NCBI RefSeq assembly: GCF_003576645.1
Contig: NC_044917.1
Coordinates: forward strand, 20,222,178-20,286,177
Length of the DNA stretch: 64,000 nucleotides
Reading direction: 5' to 3'
DNA from: Ipomoea triloba
Taxonomy: Eukaryota; Streptophyta; Magnoliopsida; Solanales; Convolvulaceae
Shown: in pieces, positions 11,891-24,033 of the stretch
Numbering within the stretch: position 1 is the stretch's first letter
Layout of the letters: each line of letters opens with the position of its first letter
Notes under the pieces: model-generated
Told to the model about the DNA's origin: nothing
Seen by the model: the letters and a program-made list of their open reading frames with translations, nothing else
Databases searched by the model: none
Program-made: the position numbers and the translations under genes

Positions 11891-14116
11891 GTCAGTACAT
11901 AACTATAAAAAGAAAAAGCAATAATTAATTCATATCATAAAAGGAAGATTCAGCGTAATATCAAACCTTGTAATATGATTTCTTACTCGGTGGTGGAAGA
12001 AGGGAATGAGAGAACTACCAACATGAGGAGATGAGGGAGGCAAGTGCAAAATAAAGAATTATAATTTTTTGTCACCATCCATTGTATTTATAGGTAGGGA
12101 ATGTGAGAATTATAAATTAATAATATCAAATTCCTTTTTTAATTTACCTCTTAATCAAATATTATTTCAGTCAATTAGGAATCTTTATAATTTTTCATTA
12201 ATTAATAATATTCGTTTCCTTTTCAATTTGTCAATAATGATTATTATCAATTATGATAGATATTATTTAATTTTCATATAAAATTTTCATATTAATAAAA
12301 ATTTGGAAGGAGGATGTTACTTTTATATATAGTATAGAAGTATAGATTATCTATAGATATATAGATTATATAGATATATATTATTAGCATATATTAGCAT
12401 ATATATATGATTGACATTCGTAATATATTAGCATATATATAATATAATATGATTGACATTCATAATTTTTGTATCTCAGCCAGAATTCGTAATTCGTGTT
12501 TTTTTTTTTTTGAAGACAATGTTCGTGTATATATAAATATTACCAATTTTTATTGCCAATTACAATAAATGATTGACATTCGTAATTTGATTTAATTTTA
12601 CATGGAAATTGTCAATTACAATTATTAGATATTATTGACATATATAATATAATATGATTGGCATTTATAATTTTTGTGTCTCAGCCAGAATATGAGTACG
12701 TTTAGGTAAATATTACCAAAAATTGTAACAATCAAAACAACATTCTTATCTCATTAATATTATTCGATCCTAATAAGTATCATAATTACAAATAACCTAT
12801 TATAATCAATTATAATTAATATTATTCTATCATTAATATTTAATATTATTAATATTAATATTATTATTGTTATTATAATTACCATATTACTAAAATACCC
12901 CTACGTTTGGGCGGGAAAATTCTGGAGGAGGATAATGCTTTTATATATAGTATAGATTTCTTGTGGTAATTGTAATTTTTTATTATTATTTCTAACCGTC
13001 GGTGTCACGAGGATTGTCAGCAATAGCCTCGCCAAGATCCTCCATCTTGCTGACACCCCGGCGGCCCATGGAAGGTTTATGGCGCTGCCCGTCTAGCAAG
13101 GTCGGCCTGGAAAAGCGCCGATGGAGGGGGCGCTAAACGGACAAAGCACGAACCATGGTGCAAATTCTATCTTTCTCACAGTAAATTTTTATACCTCTTT
13201 TAACTATTACTTGGTGACATTATTTCATTCATTTTTCATCTTTTTGTTGACATATTCTCTTACGAATACTTCTATACTCTTATCTTTTTCAGTTTTTTTT
13301 CCCCAATTTGAGAACACATGCACAACTTATCAGATAATTCAATCCATGTTTATGTTTCTCAATTTGAGAAACTCTAGTCTGCTTTCTCAATTTGAGAAAT
13401 TTCTCAGTATGAGAAAACCAAGTCCAGAGTTCTAAAGTATATAGATAATAAGGAAAATAGTGATTGAAACAGTATATAATGAGATTGGTTCTAACATTGA
13501 TCTATAGTCTTTTGCTAGCTTCTTCTTACCCCTTAAAATTGTTGAGTCTGTGAGTTTCCTTATTATGTTGTTTGTGTGAATTGTGAAAACTGATGCTCAT
13601 AAAAAATTATTGTATGATCATAGTTAATTAATAGTTAGTTAAATGAGTTGGAATATTGTTTTTAATATTGTTTTATCGTATTTCGAATAGGAATATGAAT
13701 AATATTGTTGAATTGGAGTGGTGATGGGAATAATTGTATTATTTTATTTGAAAAAAAAAATGTTATCATGCCTTCTGGGAAAGAGAGATTTGACCAATCA
13801 TTTTTATTATGAAGTTTATTTTTGTTTATATTGTTCTTTCAATAATTGAATATGGTCTTGAAAAGTGAAAAGTTGAAAGATTTGTATAGAAGGATTATTT
13901 GGAATATGTTAACTTTGAGTGATCTTTAAAGAAATATTTATAGTGTTCTTTGTGCATCTGGATTTGTCCCACCTTATGGCTTCTCTGGTTACTGCATATA
14001 TTATACTTTTGCTCTTGTTTCCTATGGAAAAATATCTTAAAGTCTTCTTTGGGTTTCTTACTGTCTTAATTGATAAGCTAACATATGATTTATCAATATT
14101 AAAGAGCAAAGAAGGA

Positions 14117-14310
14117 AAAACATAAAGAAACACATTTAGCACAAGAACTCAGGAGTGCTGTTTCTTCGTTGGTTCGCTTTCATAGTGTATTTATGCTCAA
14201 ATGACTTAAACCTCATGCTACACGTTTGCACAATGAAATTATGAATATCATAGATTTCTCCTTCAAGAGTTTGTTGAATTTAACGACAAACTCGAAAATT
14301 TGTAAATGGA
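14117..14310 (+). pseudogene. Coding-like remnant, unknown
   Basis: One frame gives ETHLAQELRSAVSSLVRFHS, continues to FMLK, has a single stop, then LKPHATRLHNEIMNIIDFSF. The amphipathic, non-low-complexity composition suggests a former exon. I cannot name the gene. No splice structure is clear. Confidence 0.25.
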
Positions 14311-15084
14311 TGCAAGTTCCATGAGGAAGATCATGAAATTTAAAACCAAGCAAAAAGCTGAAAAAACTCAAAAAAAAAAAGAAAAAGGCAACAGACTAAC
14401 AACTTAAAAAATTCATAACAATAAATACAAAATAACCCAATATGCCCAAACATGACCATAATTTTTATTCATATTAAATAAAACAATATACAATTGAGTA
14501 ATGTTAAATAAAACAATATGACCAGGGAGATGTTATTTTCCTCAATGTTTTCGAATGATCCCGTACCAACATATGTTTGGTATATCACATGTCATTTTCA
14601 TTGCACTAACTATACCATCAAATAAAGTAATAACACTACATTCTTTTACAAAATTATTGAGTTTATAATATAATCGGTCTTTCTATATTTAATTATTATG
14701 TAAATTATATATTAATTTGTAATACCTAATACTAAAATTGTTAATTAGTTATCATTACTCTATGCTGTTTTTTCTTTTGCAGGAATGGTATTACAAATCA
14801 AACTATTTGGAAAAATTACCTGGGAGTCATGGAGTGCCAGTCATGGAGTAGGCACTCCAGTGTCTGTTGGTTGACTGCGGAGCGCTGCTATTCCCCGACA
14901 AATAACAACGAAAAAACAGGCTCCAGTAGTGAAAGAAGAAAATTGTTTTCGATTTGTAGAATTGAAAGAAAACAGGCGCAGCAACAGAATTTGCAGATTT
15001 GAAAGTGGGGAGGTCTGGAATAATTACACTGCATTTCTCTTCTAAAGTTCAAAGTATAGGATTAGGGATTTATATAAGGTTGTA

Positions 15085-15330
15085 TCTTATTATGGTAGAA
15101 TTGTAGTATAATAGGAATTGTAATGTAGAATTGTAGTACGATATGAATTGTAATGTAGAATTGTAGTACGATATGAATTGTAATGTAGAATTGTACAACG
15201 AATAGGAGATTTATATAAGGTTGTATCTTATTATGATAGAATTGTAGTATGATAGGAATTGTAATGTAGAATTGTAGTACGATAGGAATTGTAATGTAGA
15301 TTGTACAACGAATAGGAAAATAGGAAATAC
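15085..15330. repeat. 30-bp minisatellite in a higher-order duplication
   Basis: Units of about 30 bp built on GAATTGTAATGTAGAATTGT and AGTACGATA recur, and the whole block starting ATTTATATAAGGTTGTATC occurs twice (near 15068 and 15208). Confidence 0.85.
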
Positions 15331-15416
15331 TAGCATCCTGAATATTGTAGGACTGTTTTGGGCGGGAAGCTTAAAGCTAGGATTTTGTTTTTATATATAT
15401 CTACTATACTAATAAG

Positions 15417-17438
15417 AGCCAAAGAAGGTTAGGCCTAAAATGGGTAGAAAAAATGACGGTCAAATTATTTAATCAAATGGATGGTTCAGATTAATTATTT
15501 AATCAAATAGATGGTTAAGATAATTCAAATTAATATTATTAATAGAGATTACCTAATTTAACCTTACTTTTATGATTATCCGTTAAGTTTTCTGTTAAAT
15601 ATTCTCTTCTCTGTTAATATTCCGTTAACTTTTAACTTACCCATTAATTTCTATAAGAAAGATCTTAGGTTCGAACCTCATCTCAATCAAATTTGACATA
15701 ATTAAGTTTCTCACTCTATTTACTCTTATTAAATTAAATAAATTAGTAGCTACAACAAAATATGATACATATGTATTTCTTTAATTTAGAATTATGTGTC
15801 TACAATACCTTTATTTGAAAAAATTATTCATTATCAAAAAATTAAATTAGCCAAAGAGGGTTAGGCCTAAAATGGGTAGAAAAAATGACGGTCAAATTAT
15901 TTAATCAAATGGATGGTTCAGATGAAGTATTTAATCAAATATTATTAATAGAGATTACCTAATTTAACCTTATTTTTATGATTATCCGTTAAGTTTTCCG
16001 TTAAATATTCTCTTCTCCGTTAATATTCCGTTAACTTTTAACTTACCCATTAATTTCTATAAGAAAGATCTTAGGTTCGAACCTCATCTCAATCAAATTT
16101 GACATAATTAAGTTTCTCACTCTATTTACTCTTATTAAATTAAATAAATTAGTAGCTACAACAAAATATGATACATATGTATTTCTTTAATTTAGAATTA
16201 TGTGTCTACAATACATTTATTTGAAAAAATTATTCATTATCAAAAAATTAAATTAGCCAAAGAGGGTTAGGCCTAAAATGGGTAGAAAAAATGACGGTCA
16301 AATTATTTAATCAAATGGATGGTTCAGATGAAGTATTTAATCAAATAGATGGTAAAGATAATTCGAATTAATATTATTAATAGAGATTACCTAATTTAAC
16401 CTTACTTTTATTATTATCTGTTAAGTTTTCCGTTAAATATTCTCTTCTCCGTTAATATTTCGTTAACTTTTAACTGACCCATTAATTTCTATAAAAAAGA
16501 TCTTAGGTTCGAACCTCATTTCAATCAAATTTGACATAATTAAGTTTCTCACTCTATTTACTCTTATTAAATTAAATAAATTAGTAGCTACAACAAAATA
16601 TGATACATATGTATTTCTTTAATTTAGAATTATGTGTCTACAATACCTTTATTTGAAAAAATTATTCATTATCAAAAAATTAAATTAGCCAAAGAGGGTT
16701 AGGCCTAAAATGGGTAGAAAAAATGACGGTCAAATTATTTAATCAAATGGATGGTTCAGATGAAGTATTTAATCAAATAGATGGTTAAGATAATTTGAAT
16801 TAATATTATTAATAGAGATTACCTAATTTAACCTTACTTTTATGATTATCCGTTAAGTTTTCCGTTAAATATTCTCTTCTCCGTTAATATTTCGTTAACT
16901 TTTAACTTACCCATTAATTTCTATAAAAAAGATCTTAGGTTCGAACCTCATCTCAATCAAATTTGACATAATTAAGTTTCTCACTCTATTTACTCTTATT
17001 AAATTAAATAAATTAGTAGCTACAACAAAATATGATACATATGTATTTCTTTAATTTAGAATTATGTGTCTACAATACCTTTATTTGAAAAAATTATTCA
17101 TTATCAAAAAATTAAATTAGCCAAAGAGGGTTAGGCCTAAAATGGGTAGAAAAAATGACGGTCAAATTATTTAATCAAATGGATGGTTCAGATGAAGTAT
17201 TTAATCAAATAGATGGTTAAGATAATTCGAATTAAAATTATTAATAGAGATTACCTAATTTAACCTTACTTTTATGATTATCCGTTAAGTTTTCCGTTAA
17301 ATATTCTCTTCTCCGTTAATATTTCGTTAACTTTTAACTTACCCATTAATTTCTATAAGAAAGATCTTAGGTTCGAACCTCATCTCAATCAAATTTGACA
17401 TAATTATGTTTCTCACTCTATTTACTCTTATTAAATTA
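15417..17438 (+). repeat. Tandem array of 432-bp Helitron-derived units
   Basis: AGCCAAAGA(A/G)GGTTAGGCC recurs at 15417, 15849, 16255, 16687 and 17119, giving spacings of 432, 406, 432 and 432; the fifth unit is partial. The second unit has a 26-bp deletion near 15930. Units differ by only a few substitutions, so amplification was recent. The same unit occurs singly in the Helitron at 26673-27760. Confidence 0.93.
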
Positions 17439-17852
17439 ACTAGTGTTATACGCGCATTGCACGTATGAGTTAATGCCCAATTTTTATATTTAAATAAATA
17501 TTTGAAATTATATCAATGCAAGATTTTATAGGAGAAGTTTATACATGGGTAATTGAATGTCGGATTTTTTTATTTAAATATCTAACTCAAAATATATGAA
17601 TCCAAGATAATATAGAAAATTCACTATTACCTTGAAAAATTGATACTCTAAATATTTGGTCTAAAAATGATAATCTAAATAAATACTACTTTTCGTTTGA
17701 ATTTTTCTAAGTGTTCTTAATTCTCTTTTGAGATAACATTGTCATTGTCTTCATCTTACTATTTGTTCTCTTCCTTTTTGTTGGTAGTGTGTTATTTGCA
17801 ATTCGGTTATTGTTGGTAGCATAGATGACAACGTCATGCAATGAAATTATGA

Positions 17853-19036
17853 TATAGGAGTTATGGACTTTCTTTTAGGTGTTCTGCTTGAGATTCATTT
17901 GGTTCAACCATTATTGTTGAATGAGTTATTGTGGATAAAGAAATCCCTAGTTTAAGAAAAAAGATTAAATAAATTAATAAAAATTTAAAAATTTAAAATA
18001 TTATATATTCCAAAGATATTAAAAGGTAGTTTATCGCTTCAATTTGCTGGGTAATGGGTTATTTGAGTACTTTCATTGTCAACAAATCCCCCAAGTAGTT
18101 ATATATGATTGGTTTCAAACTATTTTTTTTTATTTTTCTCATGGTATTAATGAAATACATATGTACCATTTTTTTGTGTAACTACTAATTTATTTAATTC
18201 AATAAGACTAAAGTAGAGTGATTCCGCTTCAACTTGTTGGGTTATTATTTGAGTACTCTCTTTGTCAACCAATCCCCAAGTAGTTAATATAATTAGCTTC
18301 AAATTATTTTAAAATTTTTTTTTCATAGTATTAATAAAATACTTGGTAAATAAATATATAGCATTATTGTGACACCCCAAACTTTCACAAATATAGCGGA
18401 AGCGATTTATAACCTAAGGGGTGTCATGCCACATCTAGGTAAGAAAACACAGCCTAGATGTTCAGGCCAACCAAAACTAAACCCAATCCAAGCATCATAA
18501 CGAAACTAATCCAAGTTCAACATCATACTAGGCACATAGGCCCAAAAGGGAAATCTAAACACAAACTAGTCTAAGCTGGTCTTGACACCGAGCTATCTCT
18601 AATCGCGCTCACGGCTTAGACTACACCATCACCTGGAAAACATTAGGAAACCATTAGCAAAAGACTGCTAAGCAACCACCACTCACACCCGCAAGGAAGT
18701 ATAGATATATAGTAAGTTTGGAAATAAGTTTACACACCCATATAGAATATACACACCAACGAACTTTTCTTTAGTAAAACGGATACGCAATAAGGATAAG
18801 CTGAAGGAATCATAAACCAAGGACACATTCACTAGTCCAATACCAACCACAAAGGCATAAGACATCAAGTCTATAGTCGAGATAACAAGGAATCATAAAT
18901 CAACAGAATATCACAAGGAATAACCAAACCAAAGGATAACAAGATATCAAAGGAAATACAACTCAACCAAATAACCAAAGATAAGGAAATCAATCCAAAC
19001 CCTCATATCCAAAGATAATACCAACCAAATCCTCCA
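17853..19036. repeat. Block duplicated exactly at 19038-20221 (assembly join)
   Basis: The 1184 bases from TATAGGAGTTATGG to CCAAATCCTCCA reappear after a single N with an offset of 1185, with no difference noticed. It contains the start of the LTR whose complete copy is at 19553-21826. Best read as overlapping contig ends joined by an N and not as a real tandem duplication. Confidence 0.9.
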
Positions 19037-19037
19037 N
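19037..19037. other. Single-N contig join
   Basis: An ambiguous base separates the two copies of the 1184-bp duplicate. Confidence 0.9.
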
Positions 19038-19552
19038 TATAGGAGTTATGGACTTTCTTTTAGGTGTTCTGCTTGAGATTCATTTGGTTCAACCATTATT
19101 GTTGAATGAGTTATTGTGGATAAAGAAATCCCTAGTTTAAGAAAAAAGATTAAATAAATTAATAAAAATTTAAAAATTTAAAATATTATATATTCCAAAG
19201 ATATTAAAAGGTAGTTTATCGCTTCAATTTGCTGGGTAATGGGTTATTTGAGTACTTTCATTGTCAACAAATCCCCCAAGTAGTTATATATGATTGGTTT
19301 CAAACTATTTTTTTTTATTTTTCTCATGGTATTAATGAAATACATATGTACCATTTTTTTGTGTAACTACTAATTTATTTAATTCAATAAGACTAAAGTA
19401 GAGTGATTCCGCTTCAACTTGTTGGGTTATTATTTGAGTACTCTCTTTGTCAACCAATCCCCAAGTAGTTAATATAATTAGCTTCAAATTATTTTAAAAT
19501 TTTTTTTTCATAGTATTAATAAAATACTTGGTAAATAAATATATAGCATTAT

Positions 19553-21826
19553 TGTGACACCCCAAACTTTCACAAATATAGCGGAAGCGATTTATAACCT
19601 AAGGGGTGTCATGCCACATCTAGGTAAGAAAACACAGCCTAGATGTTCAGGCCAACCAAAACTAAACCCAATCCAAGCATCATAACGAAACTAATCCAAG
19701 TTCAACATCATACTAGGCACATAGGCCCAAAAGGGAAATCTAAACACAAACTAGTCTAAGCTGGTCTTGACACCGAGCTATCTCTAATCGCGCTCACGGC
19801 TTAGACTACACCATCACCTGGAAAACATTAGGAAACCATTAGCAAAAGACTGCTAAGCAACCACCACTCACACCCGCAAGGAAGTATAGATATATAGTAA
19901 GTTTGGAAATAAGTTTACACACCCATATAGAATATACACACCAACGAACTTTTCTTTAGTAAAACGGATACGCAATAAGGATAAGCTGAAGGAATCATAA
20001 ACCAAGGACACATTCACTAGTCCAATACCAACCACAAAGGCATAAGACATCAAGTCTATAGTCGAGATAACAAGGAATCATAAATCAACAGAATATCACA
20101 AGGAATAACCAAACCAAAGGATAACAAGATATCAAAGGAAATACAACTCAACCAAATAACCAAAGATAAGGAAATCAATCCAAACCCTCATATCCAAAGA
20201 TAATACCAACCAAATCCTCCAAACCACCATACTATCCTATTTACCAAACCAAGTTAGTACACAGAGGCGATAAGCCCATAATTAGTTCCACAGAGGCAAT
20301 AAGCCCACAGTCAGTTTCCACAGAGGCACGAGGCCCAATCACAGAGGCAATCAATGCCCAATCACAGAGGCATCAATCACAGAGGCACATAATCACAGAG
20401 GCACAAGGCCCACAGTTAGTTCAAACTCATCAAGTCAGAAAGCTCAGAATTTCACCATTCCACCATCCCAGCCCAAGAATCATCCACCAAACAGTGTTCA
20501 TCTCAGAACATGAACACAACATATAATCAGAATATGCATCTCAGAAGCCAAATAAACATGGAATCCATAACAACAAAGCTCATACTCATCAAGATATAAG
20601 GAATAAAGAACACAAGTTCAATAATCCACAAGTAGGTACGCAGACCATCAAAACAAAGGCTATACACCAAGAAATATCATAGGATTCCACAACACCAAAT
20701 AATATTATATAGAACAGGAGTGAAAATAGGTTTTAGTGGACATGATGGTTACCTTATCTTCTTGAAATCTCACTGATTTCCTTTAGATGCTCACTCTTCT
20801 ACTTCTTTTGGTTCTTCTACACAATCCATATTTATCCACAACATACATAATATTAGATCCTTGAGAACACTAACTATACTAGAATAAATAGTAAAATAGG
20901 ATTTTCCTACCCAAAATTTTCCTTAAAAAAATTCTAGGAAGTATATAACATCATAACCCCATATTTAAGAAAACTATACTTGGATTCAAGATCTAGGAAG
21001 GAAAACAAAGCTTTTAACCGAATAAAAGTAGAATTTTACCGAATATTTGGCGAGTTGTGAAGAAACTTTGGCTATGGAAGCAAGCTTTAATGGACGAAGA
21101 AGATGAAATATTTTTCTCCCTTTTTCCTCTCAATATTTCGGCCACAACAAGGGAAAATAGGAAACAAGGCATATATATTTTCCCTTATAAGATTAGGATG
21201 AGGAAGTCTTGAAGACATAAGATTAGGATGAGGAAGTCTTGAAGACTAAGCCACAATTGGATCATTTTCAAGAATTATTTAAATAATCACATGTGGCTAG
21301 AAATAGTGACACTTGTCACAATCTTGTGGTTCCAAAAATAAAAATCTTCCAACTTATCAGTTGAGGTCCAAACAGATAAAGTTTCGGTGGAAAATAATTT
21401 AGGGACAATAATTGAAGAATACATGTGCTGGCAGAAAGAAATTGGCAGAACACTAGATCAAGATTACGAAAATTATTGGGAGTATTTGGTAAGGTATTTT
21501 GATACCATTTTCTTCAAATATGTAGTTAAGCAAGTCTAGAAACTACATATAAAATTTCATAGAAATATAAGGAGTAGAAGTATGGTTTCTGAATTTCTTT
21601 CCAAAACTAGTCCAGAGAGAAAAATTCTGGACAGCACACTGCCAAGGGCAAAAACGTAATTTTCTGTGTTTACTCGAATATCCAAATGACCAAACTTTTT
21701 TAAGGATATCAAGTACTATAGGTTGGGGTTCTAAAATAAAAATTTCAAGTAAAACGGAGTTCGGGAAGTATGTTTACCGAATAAATCTTTCGGACTGCGC
21801 CGAGCTGAAATTTTCGGGGTGTTACA
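19553..21826 (+). mobile_element. Solo, chimeric gypsy-like LTR (2274 bp)
   Basis: It starts TGTGACACCCCAAACTTTC and ends TTTTCGGGGTGTTACA, inserted in Helitron sequence whose empty form is visible at 23367 (GCATTATTTTGTACTA). Flanks are ATTAT (19548-19552) and CTTAT (21827-21831), a 5-bp target duplication with one mismatch. No internal coding is present. It contains a CACAGAGGCA-based minisatellite (20255-20415) and a 29-30 bp tandem duplication (21188-21246). The last 350 bases run in the opposite relative orientation to the homologous parts of the LTR at 485-4851. Confidence 0.6.
20255..20415. repeat. CACAGAGGCA minisatellite
   Basis: About nine irregular repeats of CACAGAGGCA with AAGCCCA-type spacers lie inside the LTR. 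Confidence 0.8.
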
Positions 21827-21831
21827 CTTAT

Positions 21832-24033
21832 TTTGTACTATAACTTTGATATTTAATTACAAGACATTGTAAAAATAAGATAATGGACAATGTAATGAAT
21901 ATCAATTGATAAATTTGAATGTAAAGAATCTTTGCGTGAGAGAAAATAAAGACAATATAACTAATGAAATTATTTCTCTTATTTAATTTAATTTTTTGAT
22001 AATGAGTAATTTTTTCAAATAAATGTATTGTAGACACATAATTCTAAATTAAAGAAATACATATGTATCATTTTTTGTTGTAGCTACTAATTTATTTAAT
22101 TTAATAAGAGTAAATAGAGTGAGAAACTTAATTATGTCAAATTTGATTGAGATGAGGTTCGAACCTAAGATCTTTCTTATAGAAATTAATGGGTAAGTTA
22201 AAAGTTAACGGAATCTTAACGGAGAAGATAATATTTAACGGAAAACTTAACGGATAATCATAAAAGTAAGGTTAAATTAGGTAATCTCTATTAATAATAT
22301 TAATCTGAATTATCATAACCATCTATTTGATTAAATGATTCATCTGAACCATCTATTTGATTAAATACTTTGACCGTCATTTTTTCTATCCATTTTAGCC
22401 CTAACTCTCTTTGGCTCTTATTAGTATAGTAGAAATTCAATAAGAGTAAAGTAGAGTGATTCCGCTTCAATTTGTTGGGTTATTATTTGAGTACTCTCTT
22501 TGTCAACCAATCCCCAAGTAGTTAATATAATTAGCTTCAAATTATTTTAATTTTTTTTCATAGTATTAATAAAATACTTGGTAAATAAATATATAACATT
22601 ATTTTGTACTATAACTTTGATATTTAATTACAAGATATTGTAAAAATAAGATAATGGACAATGTAATGAATATCAATTGATAAATTTGAATGTAAAGAAT
22701 CTTTGCATGAGAGAAAATAAAGACAATATAACTAATGAAATTATTTCTCTTATTTAATTTAATTTTTTGATAATGAATAATTTTTTCAAATAAATGTATT
22801 GTAGACACATAATTCTAAATTAAAGAAATACATATGTATCATTTTTTGTTGTAGCTACTAATTTATTTAATTTAATAAGAGTAAAATAGAGTGAGAAACT
22901 TAATTATGTCAAATTTGATTGAGATGAGGTTCGAACCTAAGATCTTTCTTATAGAAATTAATGGGTAAGTTAAAAGTTAACGGAATATTAACGGAGAAGA
23001 TAATATTTAACGGAAAACTTAACGGATAATCATAAAAGTAAGGTTAAATTAGGTAATCTCTATTAATAATATTAATCTGAATTATCATAACCATCTATTT
23101 GATTAAATGATTCATCTGAACCATCTATTTGATTAAATACTTTGACCGTCATTTTTTCTATCCATTTTAGCCCTAACTCTCTTTGGCTCTTATTAGTATA
23201 GTAGAAATTCAATAAGAGTAAAGTAGAGTGATTCCGCTTCAATTTGTTGGGTTATTATTTGAGTACTCTCTTTGTCAACCAATCCCCAAGTAGTTAATAT
23301 AATTAGCTTCAAATTATTTTAAAAAAAAAATTTCATAGTATTAATAAAATACTTGGTAAATAAATATATAGCATTATTTTGTACTATAACTTTGATATTT
23401 AATTACAAGATATTGTAAAAATAAGATAATGGACAATGTAATGAATATCAATTGATAAATTTGAATGTAAAGAATCTTTGTGTGAGAGAAAATAAAGACA
23501 ATATAACTAATGAAATTATTTCTCTTATTTAATTTAATTTTTTGATAATGAATAATTTTTTCAAATAAATGTATTGTAGACACATAATTCTANTTTGATA
23601 ATGAATAATTTTTTCAAATAAATGTATTGTAGACATATAATTCTAAATTAAAGAAATACATATGTATCATTTTTTGTTGTAACTACTAATTTATTTAATT
23701 TAATAAGAGTAAATAGAGTGAGAAACTTAATTATGTCAAATTTGATTGAGATGTGGTTCGAACCTAAGATCTTTCTTATAGAAATTAATGGATAAGTTAA
23801 AAGTTAATGGAATCTTAACCGAGAAGATAATATTTAACGGAAAATTTAACGGATAATCATAAAAGTAAGGTTAAATTAGGTAATCTCCATTAATAATATT
23901 AATCTGAATTATCATAACCATCTATTTGATTAAATGATTCATCTGAACCATCCATTATATTAAATAATTTGACCGCCATTTTTTCTACCCATTTTAGCCC
24001 TAACTCTCTTTTGCTCTTATTAGTATAGTAGAA
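21832..24033 (-). repeat. Tandem Helitron units of about 773 bp
   Basis: Three minus-oriented units share the same order of landmarks, spaced 771 and 775 bases. Each ends (minus strand) at TCTACTATACTAATAAGAGC, but preceded by T and not by A, so internal junctions are concatemer joins and not independent insertions. A single N at 23593 interrupts the third unit, with about 54 bases overlapping on both sides. Confidence 0.75.
23593..23593. other. Single-N contig join
   Basis: The roughly 54 bases before and after this N are near identical (TTTGATAATGAATAATTTTT onward), indicating an unmerged contig overlap. Confidence 0.8.

Larger units (their letters stand above)
9407..12956 (-). mobile_element. 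Helitron with intact termini (3.55 kb)
   Basis: On the minus strand the 5' end is TCTATACTATATATAAAAGC, preceded by host A, and the 3' end is a CCGTGCAACGTACGG hairpin followed by GCGAAAATACTAG and then host T. This matches Helitron rules: 5' TC, hairpin near the 3' end, CTRR terminus, A/T insertion. The last 200 bases, including a second inner hairpin (GTGCATCGCAC), match the 3' end of the Helitron finishing at 52128. No Rep/helicase was found, so it is non-autonomous. A second 5'-like end near 12338 suggests internal duplication or nesting. Confidence 0.8.
12957..15399. other. AT-rich intergenic DNA with scraps and minisatellites
   Basis: No intact gene is supported. The stretch holds a GC-rich island (about 12998-13160), repeated CAATTTGAGAA motifs near 13300-13410, a coding-like remnant at about 14117-14310, and minisatellites at 14812-15330. 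Its right border (15361-15399) is the GGCGGGAA-containing terminus of a minus-strand Helitron, cut by the Helitron insertion at 15400. Confidence 0.6.

Noticed and set aside
15417..17438. Centromeric-type satellite array
   Set aside because: Only five units, each homologous to part of a Helitron found singly at 26673-27760.
21828..23583. 69-codon frame present in four Helitron copies
   Set aside because: Identity follows from very recent sequence duplication; the sequence is AT-dominated with no domain, and the copy at 24050-24300 is broken.
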